A DNA stretch of 64,000 nucleotides from Candidatus Alistipes faecigallinarum (GCA_019115605.1 DXDG01000016.1:1-64000), one strand, 5' to 3'; positions 35,390 through 43,879 are shown, counted from the stretch's first letter. Notes: generated by a model from the sequence alone, not told the origin. Translations and numbers: made by a program.

Positions 35390-38300
35390 TTAGAACGTAA
35401 GCTGGATACCGCCGGAGATCGTGCGGATCGGCGAATAGTCGGCCACACCCGTCGTCGAGGTTCCGACGTAGTTGTAACGCGGGTCGAGACCCTTGCGTGC
35501 CGACCAGAAGCAGAGGTTCTCACCGGCAGCGTAGATACGCATCTTCAGCTTGTTGTGGAATACCCGCTCCGGAATCGTATAGCCGATGGCGAACGACTGG
35601 AAGTTGAGGTACGAGGCGTCGGTCAGGAAGCGGTCCGACTTGGCCGTGGTGTACTGGTCGCCCTGCTGCCAGCGCGGGATGTCGCTGTCGGTATTGTTCG
35701 GGCTCCACGACTTCACCCAGTCCTTGTGGATGGCGCTGCCGGAGGCGGCTCCCGACCAGGGCGACATCAGCGAGGCGTAGGTTACGTCATAGACCTTGCC
35801 GCCGATCTGGTAGTCGAACGTGAGCGAGAGGTCGAAGTTGCCGACGCGCAGGTTCGTGCCGAAACCGCCGAATACCTTCGGCAGGATGCTGCCCTGCTCG
35901 TATTTCGTGGCGCTGTTGATGTCGTAGGTCGTGCCGCCCTTGTGGATCGTGTTGTCGGCCTCGTCCTTCGTATCGATGTAATACATGGCCTGGCCCTTGT
36001 CATCAACGCCTGCATAGCTGGGCAGATAGGCATTGTAGAGCGGGCCGCCTTCGCGGTACCACATCATGACATTGTTCTGCGACTCCGGGAATCCGATGCT
36101 CGAGGTACCCTGCGTGAGCTTCGTGGCGGGCAGCGAAAGGATCTTCGTCGAGTTGTGCGAGAGGTTGGCCGATACGCTCCAGTCCACCGTCTTGGTGCGG
36201 ATGATCGAACCCGTCAGGTTGATCTCGACACCCGCGTTGCGGATATCGCCCAGGTTGCCGTACATGCCTCGCGTGCCGACCGATTCGGGGAGCGAGAGCC
36301 AGAAGAGCAGGTCGGTCGTCTTCTTGCGGTAGACGTCCACACCTCCCGACAGACGGCCGCGCCAGAAGCTGAACTCAACGCCGACGTTGGCGTTCGTCGT
36401 GGTCTCCCAGGTGATGTTGGGGTTGCCCTGGATGGCGAACGATGCCGACATGGACTTGTCGTCCACCTTGCTCAGCGAGTAGAGATCCGTGTAGTAGTAG
36501 TCGCCGATGTTGTCGTTACCCTGCTGACCGATCGAAGCCTTGAGCTTGAGCATGTCGATCCACTCGGCCTTCGAGAGGAAGTTCTCCTTGGAGATAATCC
36601 AGGCGGCACCCACCGACCAGAAGTTACCGTACTGGTGGCCCGGGGCGAAGCGCGAGGAGCCGTCGCGACGGTAGGAGAACGAACCGTAGTACTTGCCGTT
36701 GTAGTCGTACTGGGCGCTCAGGAAGTAACCCTCGACGTTGTAGCGCGTCGTGTAGGAGGAGGCGTCCGAAAGCGATGCGGCGGCATCGAGCTCCGGAATT
36801 TCGGGGGAGAACATGCCGTTCTTCGAAGCACCCAGAAAGCGCGTCTTCGTGTTGTAGTACTCGTGGCCGATCATGACGTTCACGTTGTGCAGGCCGAACG
36901 AGTCGTAGTAGGTCAGCGTCTGGATGTTGTTCGTGCGCATGGCGCTCTGCATGGTCTTCTTGATGCTGCCGTTCGTGCCGGCGCTCGAACCGTAGAACAT
37001 GTTCTGGAAATCCGAGACGTAGTTCTCGCCCCAGATCACCGTACTCGTTACGTTGGCCTTCAGGAAGTCGGTGATGTCGAAATCGGCCGTGAAGGTTCCG
37101 TTGAGCTGGTTGCCGATGTTCTCGTACTTGTTGTACTGGTTTGATCCGAGCGGGTTACCCGTCTGTCCGAAAGGACGCGAAACGCCGTAACCCGTGGAGG
37201 CTACACCGTAGTCATAGGCCTTGTGGCCGTACTGGTCGGTGGCGATGCGGACGTTGCCGTCGGCATCGATCGTCCGGACGTAGATCGGGTAGATCGGGGC
37301 GATCATCGACGTGTAGTAGAACAGGTTGTTCGAATAGGTCGAGGTGCCCAGTCCGGCATCCATCTCCTGCGTCGAGTGCTGGAAGCCGACGTTGGCGCCG
37401 AGCTTGAGCCACTTGCGGGCCTGGTAGTCGGCCTTGACACGGGCCGTGATACGCTCGAAGCCCGAGTTGTCCACGATACCGTCCTGATTCAGATAGCCGA
37501 CGCTGGTGTAGTAGTTCGCTCTGTCCGAACCGCCGTTGATGCTGACATTGTACTCCTGACGCAGGCTGGTCTTGTAGGCCGCGTCGGTCCAGTCGTCGGG
37601 CTGCAGCCAGTACTCCTGGTTGTTGCCGCTCACCTTGCGGCCCAGCGTGGCGTTGGGATTCAGCTTGCCGTTCATGCCGATGAGCTGTTCGTTGTCGGGA
37701 TAGGAGAATACGTTGTACGCAAGGCCCTTGAGCAGTTCGCTGTTGGCATTCAGGTTTGCGGCCTCGGCGCTCATGCCCTGACCGTAGAAATAACGGTTGT
37801 AGAGCTGTGCGTAGCCGGCCTCGTAGTAGGCACCCGGATCGGTGATCACGTCATAGTCCTGAATGGCTCGCGAATTGACGCCCCACTTCATGTCCACGTT
37901 GATCACGGCATCCTTCGAGGTGTTGCGCTTCGTGGTTACGATGATCACACCCGAGGCGCCGCGGGCACCGTACAGGGCGGCCGAAGCGGCATCCTTCAGT
38001 ACGGTTACGGACTCGATATCGGACTGTGCGATGCTCGAGAGGCTGGAGCTGTAAGGTGCGCCGTCCACGATGATGAGCGGGTCGGTGTTGGCATACATCG
38101 AGCTGATACCGCGGATGTTTACCGAACCGGCGTCAGCGCCCGGCGTACCGGTCGAACCGCGCATCTGCAGACCGGCCACGGAGCCCACGAGGGCATTCAT
38201 GACGTTGGTCGTCTGACGCTTGGTCAGGTCTTCGGACTTGATGACGGTGGCCGAACCGGTGAAGGCCTCCTTTTTCGTCGTACCGAAGGCTACGACCAGC

Positions 38301-38614
38301 ACGTCGTCGATGGCCGTGATATCCTCCTTGAGGCGGATGTCGATCGTGGTCTTCCCGGCAACGGGGATTTTCTGCGACTCGTATCCGATGAACGACACAT
38401 TCAGATAGCCGTCTTGGGGCGCCGAAACGGTAAACTTACCTTCGGCGTTGGTCGTTGTTCCCGTTGTGGTGCCGTCCACCACGACCGTAACACCGGCGAT
38501 CGGAGCGCCGTCGGCGTCGGTAACTGTACCGGAAACCTGCTGCGTCTGGGCATTCGCAAGGAGAATTCCCCCCCCCAGTACAGCAATTAACGATAGTACG
38601 AGTTTTCTTACCAT
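35390..38614 (-). CDS. SusC/RagA family TonB-dependent outer membrane transporter
   Basis: A 1074-aa protein. A signal peptide (1-22) contains a run of nine G that encodes GGG. A carboxypeptidase-regulatory-like beta-sandwich follows (about 27-110, SGTVTDADGAPIAGVTV). The plug domain is at about 115-230 (TTNVMNALVGSVAGLQM, NIRGISSM, VTVLKDAASAALYGARGASGVIIVTTKR) and the 22-strand barrel runs to the terminal QLTF. It imports a large nutrient with SusD, powered by TonB. It is the first gene of a three-gene operon. Confidence 0.95.
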   Translation of the reverse strand: MVRKLVLSLIAVLGGGILLANAQTQQVSGTVTDADGAPIAGVTVVVDGTTTGTTTNAEGKFTVSAPQDGYLNVSFIGYESQKIPVAGKTTIDIRLKEDITAIDDVLVVAFGTTKKEAFTGSATVIKSEDLTKRQTTNVMNALVGSVAGLQMRGSTGTPGADAGSVNIRGISSMYANTDPLIIVDGAPYSSSLSSIAQSDIESVTVLKDAASAALYGARGASGVIIVTTKRNTSKDAVINVDMKWGVNSRAIQDYDVITDPGAYYEAGYAQLYNRYFYGQGMSAEAANLNANSELLKGLAYNVFSYPDNEQLIGMNGKLNPNATLGRKVSGNNQEYWLQPDDWTDAAYKTSLRQEYNVSINGGSDRANYYTSVGYLNQDGIVDNSGFERITARVKADYQARKWLKLGANVGFQHSTQEMDAGLGTSTYSNNLFYYTSMIAPIYPIYVRTIDADGNVRIATDQYGHKAYDYGVASTGYGVSRPFGQTGNPLGSNQYNKYENIGNQLNGTFTADFDITDFLKANVTSTVIWGENYVSDFQNMFYGSSAGTNGSIKKTMQSAMRTNNIQTLTYYDSFGLHNVNVMIGHEYYNTKTRFLGASKNGMFSPEIPELDAAASLSDASSYTTRYNVEGYFLSAQYDYNGKYYGSFSYRRDGSSRFAPGHQYGNFWSVGAAWIISKENFLSKAEWIDMLKLKASIGQQGNDNIGDYYYTDLYSLSKVDDKSMSASFAIQGNPNITWETTTNANVGVEFSFWRGRLSGGVDVYRKKTTDLLFWLSLPESVGTRGMYGNLGDIRNAGVEINLTGSIIRTKTVDWSVSANLSHNSTKILSLPATKLTQGTSSIGFPESQNNVMMWYREGGPLYNAYLPSYAGVDDKGQAMYYIDTKDEADNTIHKGGTTYDINSATKYEQGSILPKVFGGFGTNLRVGNFDLSLTFDYQIGGKVYDVTYASLMSPWSGAASGSAIHKDWVKSWSPNNTDSDIPRWQQGDQYTTAKSDRFLTDASYLNFQSFAIGYTIPERVFHNKLKMRIYAAGENLCFWSARKGLDPRYNYVGTSTTGVADYSPIRTISGGIQLTF
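38568..38576 (-). repeat. G9 homopolymer in the susC signal-peptide codons
   Basis: The plus strand reads nine consecutive C. In the gene this is CTG GGG GGG GGA, codons about 14-17. A slip of one base would shift the frame within the signal peptide and turn the whole transporter off. In the given sequence the gene is in frame (ON). Confidence 0.85.
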
Positions 38615-39042
38615 AAACGTTAATTTAATTGGTTTTTAAAATAAAAAGTTCACGAACAAAGGTCGGAAAAAAGATCGATACCGCCAAATTTATTTTTTTA
38701 AAAAAAACGAGAAAATAACAGTTTTTTTGGATAAAATAGCCAGCTGATTACGCTCTTTTCTGAATTTCGGTATTTTGGTTATGAATTATAACATGCCTTT
38801 TCATGGTCCTGCAATGCGTTTTATGGGTTGCTATGCGGTAAACGGGCCCGAAAAAGTTCCGTTTGGTGGAAGGCCGCTTACGGATCCTAATTGGGACGGA
38901 AACCGTTGGATGAAAAGTTTGGCAATGGGCCCTGCCGAAAATTTTGCAGCAGCTTTTCGTTCGGATCCATGGGTTTGCGGGAGTTTTGGCCGATGTGCAA
39001 ATCTGCGTCAGAAGGATGATTTCAGAAAAAAATCTCGAAATG
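38615..39042. other. Intergenic region before tRNA-Phe
   Basis: This 430-bp AT-rich stretch holds the susC leader on the minus strand (a degenerate -7 box, GACCTTTG, at about 38657-38664). No convincing gene is present. A 114-aa ORF on the plus strand (38775-39119) runs through the tRNA promoter and into the tRNA and is not supported. Confidence 0.6.
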
Positions 39043-39073
39043 TTTGCAGGTTGGAAAAATTTGCTTACCTTTG
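39043..39073 (+). promoter_or_regulatory. Promoter of tRNA-Phe
   Basis: TTTG (39043-39046), 19 bp, TACCTTTG (39066-39073) is a perfect Bacteroidetes promoter, 36 bp before the tRNA. Confidence 0.85.
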
Positions 39074-39109
39074 CATCACGATAATACGGAACACTCCGTT
39101 GATCGGGAT

Positions 39110-39182
39110 GGTGCCATAGCTCAGTTGGTAGAGCAAAGGACTGAAAATCCTTGTGTCCCCGGTTCGATTCCTGGTGGTACCA
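39110..39182 (+). tRNA. tRNA-Phe (GAA)
   Basis: A 73-nt cloverleaf. Acceptor GGTGCCA pairs with TGGTACC (one G-T). The anticodon stem AAGGA/TCCTT with loop CTGAAAA gives GAA. The T-arm is CCCCGGTTCGATTCCTGG. It is followed by its own terminator and then an integrase gene. tRNA 3' ends are common integration sites, so this may mark the left border of the island. Confidence 0.95.
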
Positions 39183-39206
39183 CTTTGAAGAGAAGCAAAA
39201 AGTTGC

Positions 39207-39245
39207 AAAACCCTGATTTCCAAACGAAATCAGGGTTTTCTCTTT
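39207..39245 (+). terminator. Terminator of tRNA-Phe
   Basis: AAAACCCTGATTTC, loop CAAAC, GAAATCAGGGTTTT, then CTCTTTTT. Perfect 14-bp stem. Confidence 0.9.
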
Positions 39246-39431
39246 TTGTCGGCAGCGCAAAAAACAGCGGTTTTCTGCACCTTTTGGTGGAGCAATCGGT
39301 GGAGATGAAAACCACCCCGTTTATCTCCACCGAATTTGCGCCTTTCTCGCTGAACTGCAATATTTTGCATGACGCTAAATCGGGTCTGATTTCCTACATT
39401 TGTCGAACCAGTCAAAGAGCAAGTAGGAACC

Positions 39432-40661
39432 ATGAAAAGAGATTCGTTTCGCGTGCTGTTCTTCCTCAAGAAGACCAGGCTGCTGAAAAACGGAGAGGCC
39501 TCCGTCTGCATGCGCATCACCGTCAACGGGACGCGCGTCGAGAACAACATCCGCAAGAGCATCGACCCTGCCCTGTGGAGTCAGGCCAAGGAGACGGCCC
39601 GCGGCAAGAGCCGCCGCGCCTGCGACCTGAACACCTATATCGAGGAGGCCCGCATCAAGCTGTATCAAATCTTTTGCGAACTGGAGCAGCAGAACCGCCC
39701 CGTCACGGCCCACCTGCTGCAGGAGCTCTTCTTCGGGCAGGAGAAGCCGGAAGAGGTCCGCACGCTGTTGGGGACCATGCAGGAGCACAACGACCAGTGC
39801 CGGGCGCTGATCGGCACGGATTATGCGCTGATTACGGTCCGCCGTTACGAGAGTTGCCGACGTTATCTGGCCGAGTTGATCCGCCAGCGCTACGGGAAAG
39901 AGGATCTGCCTCTCACAGAGGTCAACGGCGAGTTGGTCCGTGCCTTTGCCTTCTATCTGAAAACGGAGAAGGGATGCCAGCAGAATACCGTCATTCGCTA
40001 CATGAAGTGTCTGAAAAAGATTACCAATCTGGCCCGCGCCAATGACTGGATGGCGAAGGACCCCTTCCTCGGAATCCGCTTCCACGAGAAGGAGGTCGTC
40101 CGGGAGTTTCTGACGATGGACGAGCTGCAGACCATCTACCGCAAGGAGTTTCCGCTGGAGCGGCTGACGCTGGTCCGCGACGTCTTCATCTTCGCCGCCT
40201 TTACGGGGCTGGCCTTCATCGACGTGCAGCAGCTCGCCCCGGAGCACATCGTCCGCGACAACAACGGAAATCTTTGGATCCGCAAGCCCCGTCAGAAGAC
40301 AAAAAACATGTGCAACATCCCGCTGCTTGATATTCCGCAGGAAATTCTGCGCAAGTATGCCGACCACCCCACCTGCCGGAAGAGGGGCGTATTGCTGCCG
40401 GTTCCATGCAACCAGAAGATGAACAGCTATCTGAAGGAGATTGCCGACATCTGCATGATCCGCAAGAATCTGACCACGCATTGCGCCAGGCACTCGTATG
40501 CAACCTCGGTCTGCCTGGCCAACGGCGTCAGTCTGGAGAATGTGGCCAAGATGCTGGGCCACTCCAACATCAAGATGACGCAGCACTATGCCCGGGTTCT
40601 CGACAGTTCCATTCTCCGGGACATGATGCAGGTGGAGAGAGCCATCTCCAAACTGGGATAG
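39432..40661 (+). CDS. Tyrosine recombinase/integrase (Bacteroidetes element type)
   Basis: A 409-aa integrase. The N-terminal arm-binding domain starts RVLFFLKKTRLLKNGEASVCMRI. A SAM-like core-binding domain (about 118-215) and the catalytic domain follow. The catalytic set is a Lys near TKNMCNIPL, His-x-x-Arg in HCARHSYAT (about 350-354), His in LGHSNIKMT and the nucleophile Tyr in QHYARV (about 387). The first catalytic Arg position reads TGLAFID instead of TGLR, as in several Bacteroides element integrases including the CTnDOT class. It lies 250 bp past tRNA-Phe, so the tRNA end is a candidate attachment site. Confidence 0.9.
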   Translation: MKRDSFRVLFFLKKTRLLKNGEASVCMRITVNGTRVENNIRKSIDPALWSQAKETARGKSRRACDLNTYIEEARIKLYQIFCELEQQNRPVTAHLLQELFFGQEKPEEVRTLLGTMQEHNDQCRALIGTDYALITVRRYESCRRYLAELIRQRYGKEDLPLTEVNGELVRAFAFYLKTEKGCQQNTVIRYMKCLKKITNLARANDWMAKDPFLGIRFHEKEVVREFLTMDELQTIYRKEFPLERLTLVRDVFIFAAFTGLAFIDVQQLAPEHIVRDNNGNLWIRKPRQKTKNMCNIPLLDIPQEILRKYADHPTCRKRGVLLPVPCNQKMNSYLKEIADICMIRKNLTTHCARHSYATSVCLANGVSLENVAKMLGHSNIKMTQHYARVLDSSILRDMMQVERAISKLG

Positions 40662-40691
40662 CGGAATACGCCCTGCTCTATTCGCAAAACG

Positions 40692-40715
40692 GCCCGGAGA
40701 TAAGATTCTCCGGGC
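40692..40715. terminator. Terminator between integrase and hipT
   Basis: GCCCGGAGA, loop TAAGAT, TCTCCGGGC: a perfect 9-bp stem between the convergent genes. No long T-run follows. Confidence 0.65.
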
Positions 40716-40730
40716 TGTTCGATGTCTTAG

Positions 40731-41672
40731 CTATGCCAACCGGCTGATCCTGTCTCGGATGATTCCCTTGTACTCCTCTTTCATCTCTCTCGGAAGGAAT
40801 GATCGATCCATATATGCGAACCAGACGTCCTGTGACTTCCGAAACTTGTGAAAGATGTTTTCTATAACCTTGTCGCCCAAACCCGAAGCCTGCATGGAAG
40901 CGATAAAATCCTCTTTCCGGATTTTCCGCTTCTTGCCATTGAGCGTCAACGCCAGCTCCTCGTTATCCTCCGGCATGACCAGCGCTGTGGAGAGCATGTC
41001 GTAGGCCGGAGTAAGCAGATGTTTACCCGGCACCTCGCTATAAAGCGAGAAGTTCTTCAAATGCATGTCGGCATTCCCCGTGATCCACGAAAACACGACC
41101 TGCTCCCAAAAGTTGACCTGATCCAGCAAGGGGGTTGCAGAGAATCTCCGGATGGTCTTGTCGATCTGTTCGTACGAACCTTTGTATTTGTGCTCGGTCA
41201 GACGCCCGGTCAACTGGCACATATCTTCCATGGGTAATTTCACACCCTGGGAAGTGCGGTCTATACGGCGTGTGATATAGCACAGTTCGCCATCAGCAAA
41301 GCGAATCAGGCTGTGAGGCACGACCCTTATTCTGGCCAGTTCGGCCAAATGCATCGTTAAATCCTCCAACTCGGGCAAATGGGCGAATCGTTCGGTTGGT
41401 GGTTTCAGAATATACCGCCCCCACAGCCCGACAATCGTAAAACGGTCGACCTCGTTTCGTCCACCCTTGAGAATATCGAGCGACAATTTTGCCTGTACCC
41501 CCGTAAGTGTCGTCTGGCTACGAATTACCTGTCGGGCAAGATCTGTCAGATTTTCGCGCGTATAGGGTAGTTCGGGAGGACACGACGTCCCGAATATTTT
41601 TTGGGAACAACGCTTGTGGAAATCCTTTTCACCCGCGGTCAACTCCCCGTAACAATACAAACATACCGCCAT
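40731..41672 (-). CDS. hipT: HipT-like serine/threonine kinase toxin (HipA C-terminal)
   Basis: A 313-aa HipA-family kinase that lacks the N-terminal subdomain of full HipA. Residues 1-31 carry a small Cys motif (CLYCYGEL...HKRCSQKIFG), usual for Bacteroidetes HipA C-terminal proteins. The Gly-rich loop is SQTTLTGVQAKL (52-63). The catalytic loop is GNADMHLKNFSL (199-210, Asp202) and the metal-binding Asp is in PAYDML (Asp225). HipA kinases phosphorylate aminoacyl-tRNA synthetases (GltX, TrpS) and stop translation; the target here is unknown. It is the last gene of a three-gene operon, 3 nt after hipS. Confidence 0.88.
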   Translation of the reverse strand: MAVCLYCYGELTAGEKDFHKRCSQKIFGTSCPPELPYTRENLTDLARQVIRSQTTLTGVQAKLSLDILKGGRNEVDRFTIVGLWGRYILKPPTERFAHLPELEDLTMHLAELARIRVVPHSLIRFADGELCYITRRIDRTSQGVKLPMEDMCQLTGRLTEHKYKGSYEQIDKTIRRFSATPLLDQVNFWEQVVFSWITGNADMHLKNFSLYSEVPGKHLLTPAYDMLSTALVMPEDNEELALTLNGKKRKIRKEDFIASMQASGLGDKVIENIFHKFRKSQDVWFAYMDRSFLPREMKEEYKGIIRDRISRLA

Positions 41673-41675
41673 CGA

Positions 41676-42008
41676 TTACTCCTCCTTGGTGATTACGGGT
41701 TGAACTCCAACAGCTCCGATACAATCCTTACAGCAGGCCAAAAGCAAGGCCATGCGATCGCGGGCATCGATTTTCCAGTTCCTTTCGGCAATATCCAGCA
41801 ACCAGCCCTCGGGAATCAACCCGTCAAAAAACGGGAACAGTACTTTATCCCGATAGGGACGATCGCTCAACGGAAGGGTCAGACTCACAGCCTGCGCATC
41901 CGGTGCAGCCAAATAACCGGTATCGTATACGAATGTATAACCGTTCTCGTCTTCAGTCAGGATACCGGCCCGTCGATCCTGAAAAAATACAACAGCTTGT
42001 TTCATCAT
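41676..42008 (-). CDS. hipS: HipS-like protein (HipA N-terminal subdomain)
   Basis: A 110-aa protein equal to the N-terminal subdomain 1 of HipA: MKQAVVFFQDRRAGILTEDENGYTFVYDTGY, then LPLSDRPYRDKVLFPFFDGLIPEGWLLDIA. In E. coli O127 HipBST the homologous small protein HipS is the antitoxin that neutralises HipT, while HipB only represses. The same role is likely here. It overlaps hipB by 4 nt (ATGA) and precedes hipT by 3 nt, so the three are translationally coupled. Confidence 0.85.
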   Translation of the reverse strand: MMKQAVVFFQDRRAGILTEDENGYTFVYDTGYLAAPDAQAVSLTLPLSDRPYRDKVLFPFFDGLIPEGWLLDIAERNWKIDARDRMALLLACCKDCIGAVGVQPVITKEE

Positions 42009-42220
42009 TCATCGGTTTTAGTCATCGGTACGGCTCCCACCTCATAGCCAAACAGATTCAGAATCTGGTTGACCTTGTCAAGACGAAGTGTCGGCTTGCC
42101 CTGCTCCAGTTCGCGGATAAAACGCAGTCCCACACCGGACTTCTCGGCAAGTTCCACCTGTGTCAGATGATATTGTCGGCGCATCGACTTGACCGAGTTG
42201 GATAGAGATGTTTGTTTCAT
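42005..42220 (-). CDS. hipB: HipB-like XRE-family repressor
   Basis: A 71-aa Cro/CI-type helix-turn-helix protein: LTQVELAEKSGVGLRFIRELEQGKPTLRLDKVNQILNLFGYEV. It is the first gene of the hipB-hipS-hipT operon. Two palindromes of the same sequence type lie directly upstream and flank the promoter, which is what an autorepressor would bind. A C-terminal tail (GAVPMTKTDE) might contact HipT. Confidence 0.88.
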   Translation of the reverse strand: MKQTSLSNSVKSMRRQYHLTQVELAEKSGVGLRFIRELEQGKPTLRLDKVNQILNLFGYEVGAVPMTKTDE

Positions 42221-42224
42221 GATT

Positions 42225-42283
42225 TATACCCATTTGGGTACAAATATATCAAATATTTTTCATTTTGTACCCTTACGGGTATA
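42225..42283 (-). promoter_or_regulatory. hipBST promoter with two operator palindromes
   Basis: Two inverted repeats share the pattern TACCC-N4-GGGTA: 42227-42240 (within TATACCCATTTGGGTACA) and 42268-42281 (within TGTACCCTTACGGGTATA). Their centres are 41 bp apart, about four helical turns. The minus-strand -7 box TATATTTG (42248-42241) abuts the first one. A third half-like site, TATACCCGATAGGT, lies at about 42308-42321. The architecture fits cooperative repression by HipB. Confidence 0.75.
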
Positions 42284-42358
42284 AATTTATATTTAATCAT
42301 CCCTATTATACCCGATAGGTGGCACATGGCACTCCTTTTCATCCGGCAGCAAGGTAAT

Positions 42359-42467
42359 GGGCCGGAGCGAAATGCCAACCTCATGCCCCGAAGGGTTTTC
42401 CCCGGGAGCAATCTCTGCAGATGGAGATGCTCCCCCGGGAAAAAGGTTGTCGTATTCGCTCCGGCCC
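42359..42467. other. Long imperfect hairpin, 109 nt
   Basis: Outer arms GGGCCGGAGCGAA (42359-42371) and TTCGCTCCGGCCC (42455-42467) are perfect. AACCT and AGGTT pair further in, and the inner arms TTTTCCCCGGGAGCAATCTC (42396-42415) and GAGATGCTCCCCCGGGAAAA (42424-42443) pair with two small bulges. It fills the gap between the hipB operators and the downstream HTH genes and contains no ORF. It could be a structured RNA, a transfer or recombination site, or a terminator. Confidence 0.7.
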
Positions 42468-42595
42468 GTTTGGGAAGATGCTACCGATGAAAAGGAGAAA
42501 AACCATGAACGGCTGCACCCCGTGATAGCTCGGTTACCCATGTTCCCTTTTTGCCTTCTGCCTGTTCCGTCTTGCTGCCTCGTTCTTCCTCTTGT

Positions 42596-42892
42596 CTACC
42601 GAAACTCGTTGCGATACCCCTCCTCCAACATCCGTTCGACATCCGAGGAGCGGTAGAGGATCTTGCCGCCCAGCTTGATGTAGGGAATCCGTCCCTGATT
42701 GCGGTAATCCTGCAAACTCCGGCGGCTGATCTTCAGCCGCTGCGAAAGCTCCTCGTCCGTATAGAAACTCTCACCATCCAGCGAGGATTTGCGCTTCGAA
42801 AACAACGTCTCCAAAGCCATGGAAAGACGCTCCAGCGCCTGGAAGTACGAGCGGATCCACTCGTCATGCTCCGTAATCAATTCATTGCCCAT
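42596..42892 (-). CDS. Small helix-turn-helix protein (excisionase/MerR-like)
   Basis: A 98-aa protein. The start MGNELITEHDEWIRSYF (42892) is chosen; the ORF-track extension to 43030 is Arg-rich and overlaps the next gene. The C-terminal half is a winged HTH of the excisionase type: FYTDEELSQRLKISRRSLQDYRNQGRIPYIKLGGKILYRSSDVERML. Such proteins regulate excision and cargo genes of Bacteroides elements. It is the third gene after DUF3408 and a paralogous HTH gene, 67 bp downstream of the latter. Confidence 0.82.
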   Translation of the reverse strand: MGNELITEHDEWIRSYFQALERLSMALETLFSKRKSSLDGESFYTDEELSQRLKISRRSLQDYRNQGRIPYIKLGGKILYRSSDVERMLEEGYRNEFR

Positions 42893-42959
42893 TTTCCGTC
42901 TGTTTGATGCGAAATCCGGCCCGACACCGCCACGAGTGTCACGATCCGGCTCCCGCTGT

Positions 42960-43271
42960 TTATACTCCGTTTCTGCGCTTCTGCTCGTGCTTGCGCCGTG
43001 CCTCCAGCACCACAAGGAACGACCGCACATCTTCGGCCCGGTAGTAGATCTTGTGGTTGATCTGCGTATAGGAGAGCGACCCGTTGCCGCGAAGGGTCTG
43101 CAACGTCCGCTTGGAGATATTCAGCAGCTGGCAGACCTGCTGGTTGTCCAGCCACGGCTCCGGCTCGCCGACGCGGTGTGCATGGCAGAGCGCGTCCATC
43201 CGTCGGGCGAACTCCTCGAACCGCGCAAGCATCCGCTCGAAGGTTCGGGATTCTACGTTGACTATTCCCAT
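42960..43271 (-). CDS. Small helix-turn-helix protein (excisionase-like)
   Basis: A 103-aa protein. The N-terminal helix FERMLARFEEFARRMDALCHAHR precedes an HTH_17-type domain: WLDNQQVCQLLNISKRTLQTLRGNGSLSYTQINHKIYYRAEDVRSFL. It is a paralogue of the following gene (42596-42892). Its start overlaps the DUF3408 stop by 10 nt. It is probably an element regulator or excision factor. Confidence 0.82.
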   Translation of the reverse strand: MGIVNVESRTFERMLARFEEFARRMDALCHAHRVGEPEPWLDNQQVCQLLNISKRTLQTLRGNGSLSYTQINHKIYYRAEDVRSFLVVLEARRKHEQKRRNGV

Positions 43272-43600
43272 GGCAGTGTTGTTTTAAGATCCCGGGAAAG
43301 CGACTGGAGCCGATTGCGACACCAGACCGTAATCTCCTCGTCGAAGGTTGCGAAGTGGTGTTCCAGCACGCGGTCCAGATAGCTGTACATCGAGATTTTG
43401 TCGTTGTCGAGGAGTCGCACGATTCGCTGAATCCGTTGGTGAAACTCCGGACGGACATAAATGGCCTTGCCGTGGAGAGCCGCGGTCTTGACCGGCTGCA
43501 GGAAGAGGCGCTCGTAGTTGGAGACTTTTCTCGATAAAGTCCCGGAGTCGAGGGTCGCCGTTCGGCTGTCGCCCCGAAGTTCATTCTTCTGCTCTTGCAT
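43262..43600 (-). CDS. DUF3408-like protein with ribbon-helix-helix-like core
   Basis: A 112-aa protein. After a polar N-terminus, residues about 43-95 (KAIYVRPEFHQRIQRIVRLLDNDKISMYSYLDRVLEHHFATF) have the strand-helix-helix layout of ribbon-helix-helix DNA-binding proteins. Related DUF3408 proteins are encoded beside ParA in Bacteroides conjugative elements (TraB/TraC position). No ParA gene is visible here. The gene is the first of a three-gene operon with the two HTH proteins, and a 328-bp octamer array starts 280 bp upstream. I infer that the protein may bind this array. Confidence 0.75.
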   Translation of the reverse strand: MQEQKNELRGDSRTATLDSGTLSRKVSNYERLFLQPVKTAALHGKAIYVRPEFHQRIQRIVRLLDNDKISMYSYLDRVLEHHFATFDEEITVWCRNRLQSLSRDLKTTLPWE

Positions 43601-43879
43601 AATGATAGGCTTTTATGGTTTCGAGAGCGAATATATGAGCTTCAAAGATGTTTCCTCCGCTATCAGCGCTCTATGGCAGTGGTTGGCGTCGGTGTGGCAC
43701 AGGTTGGCGTCGGTGAGAATCCAAATAGCGTATTGGAAGACATTCCTTTGGCGTGCCAAAAAGAAAATCTGACATTCTGCTTTTGGGCGGACTGAAGAAG
43801 GAGATTGTCAGTCCGACAAGGGAAGGTGGCAGCAACCCTAATACCTCTACACCCTCAATATAAAGTCTCCTACAGACAC

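Noticed and set aside
38775-39119. 114-aa ORF upstream of tRNA-Phe
   Set aside because: It runs through the tRNA promoter into the tRNA, and its composition looks random.
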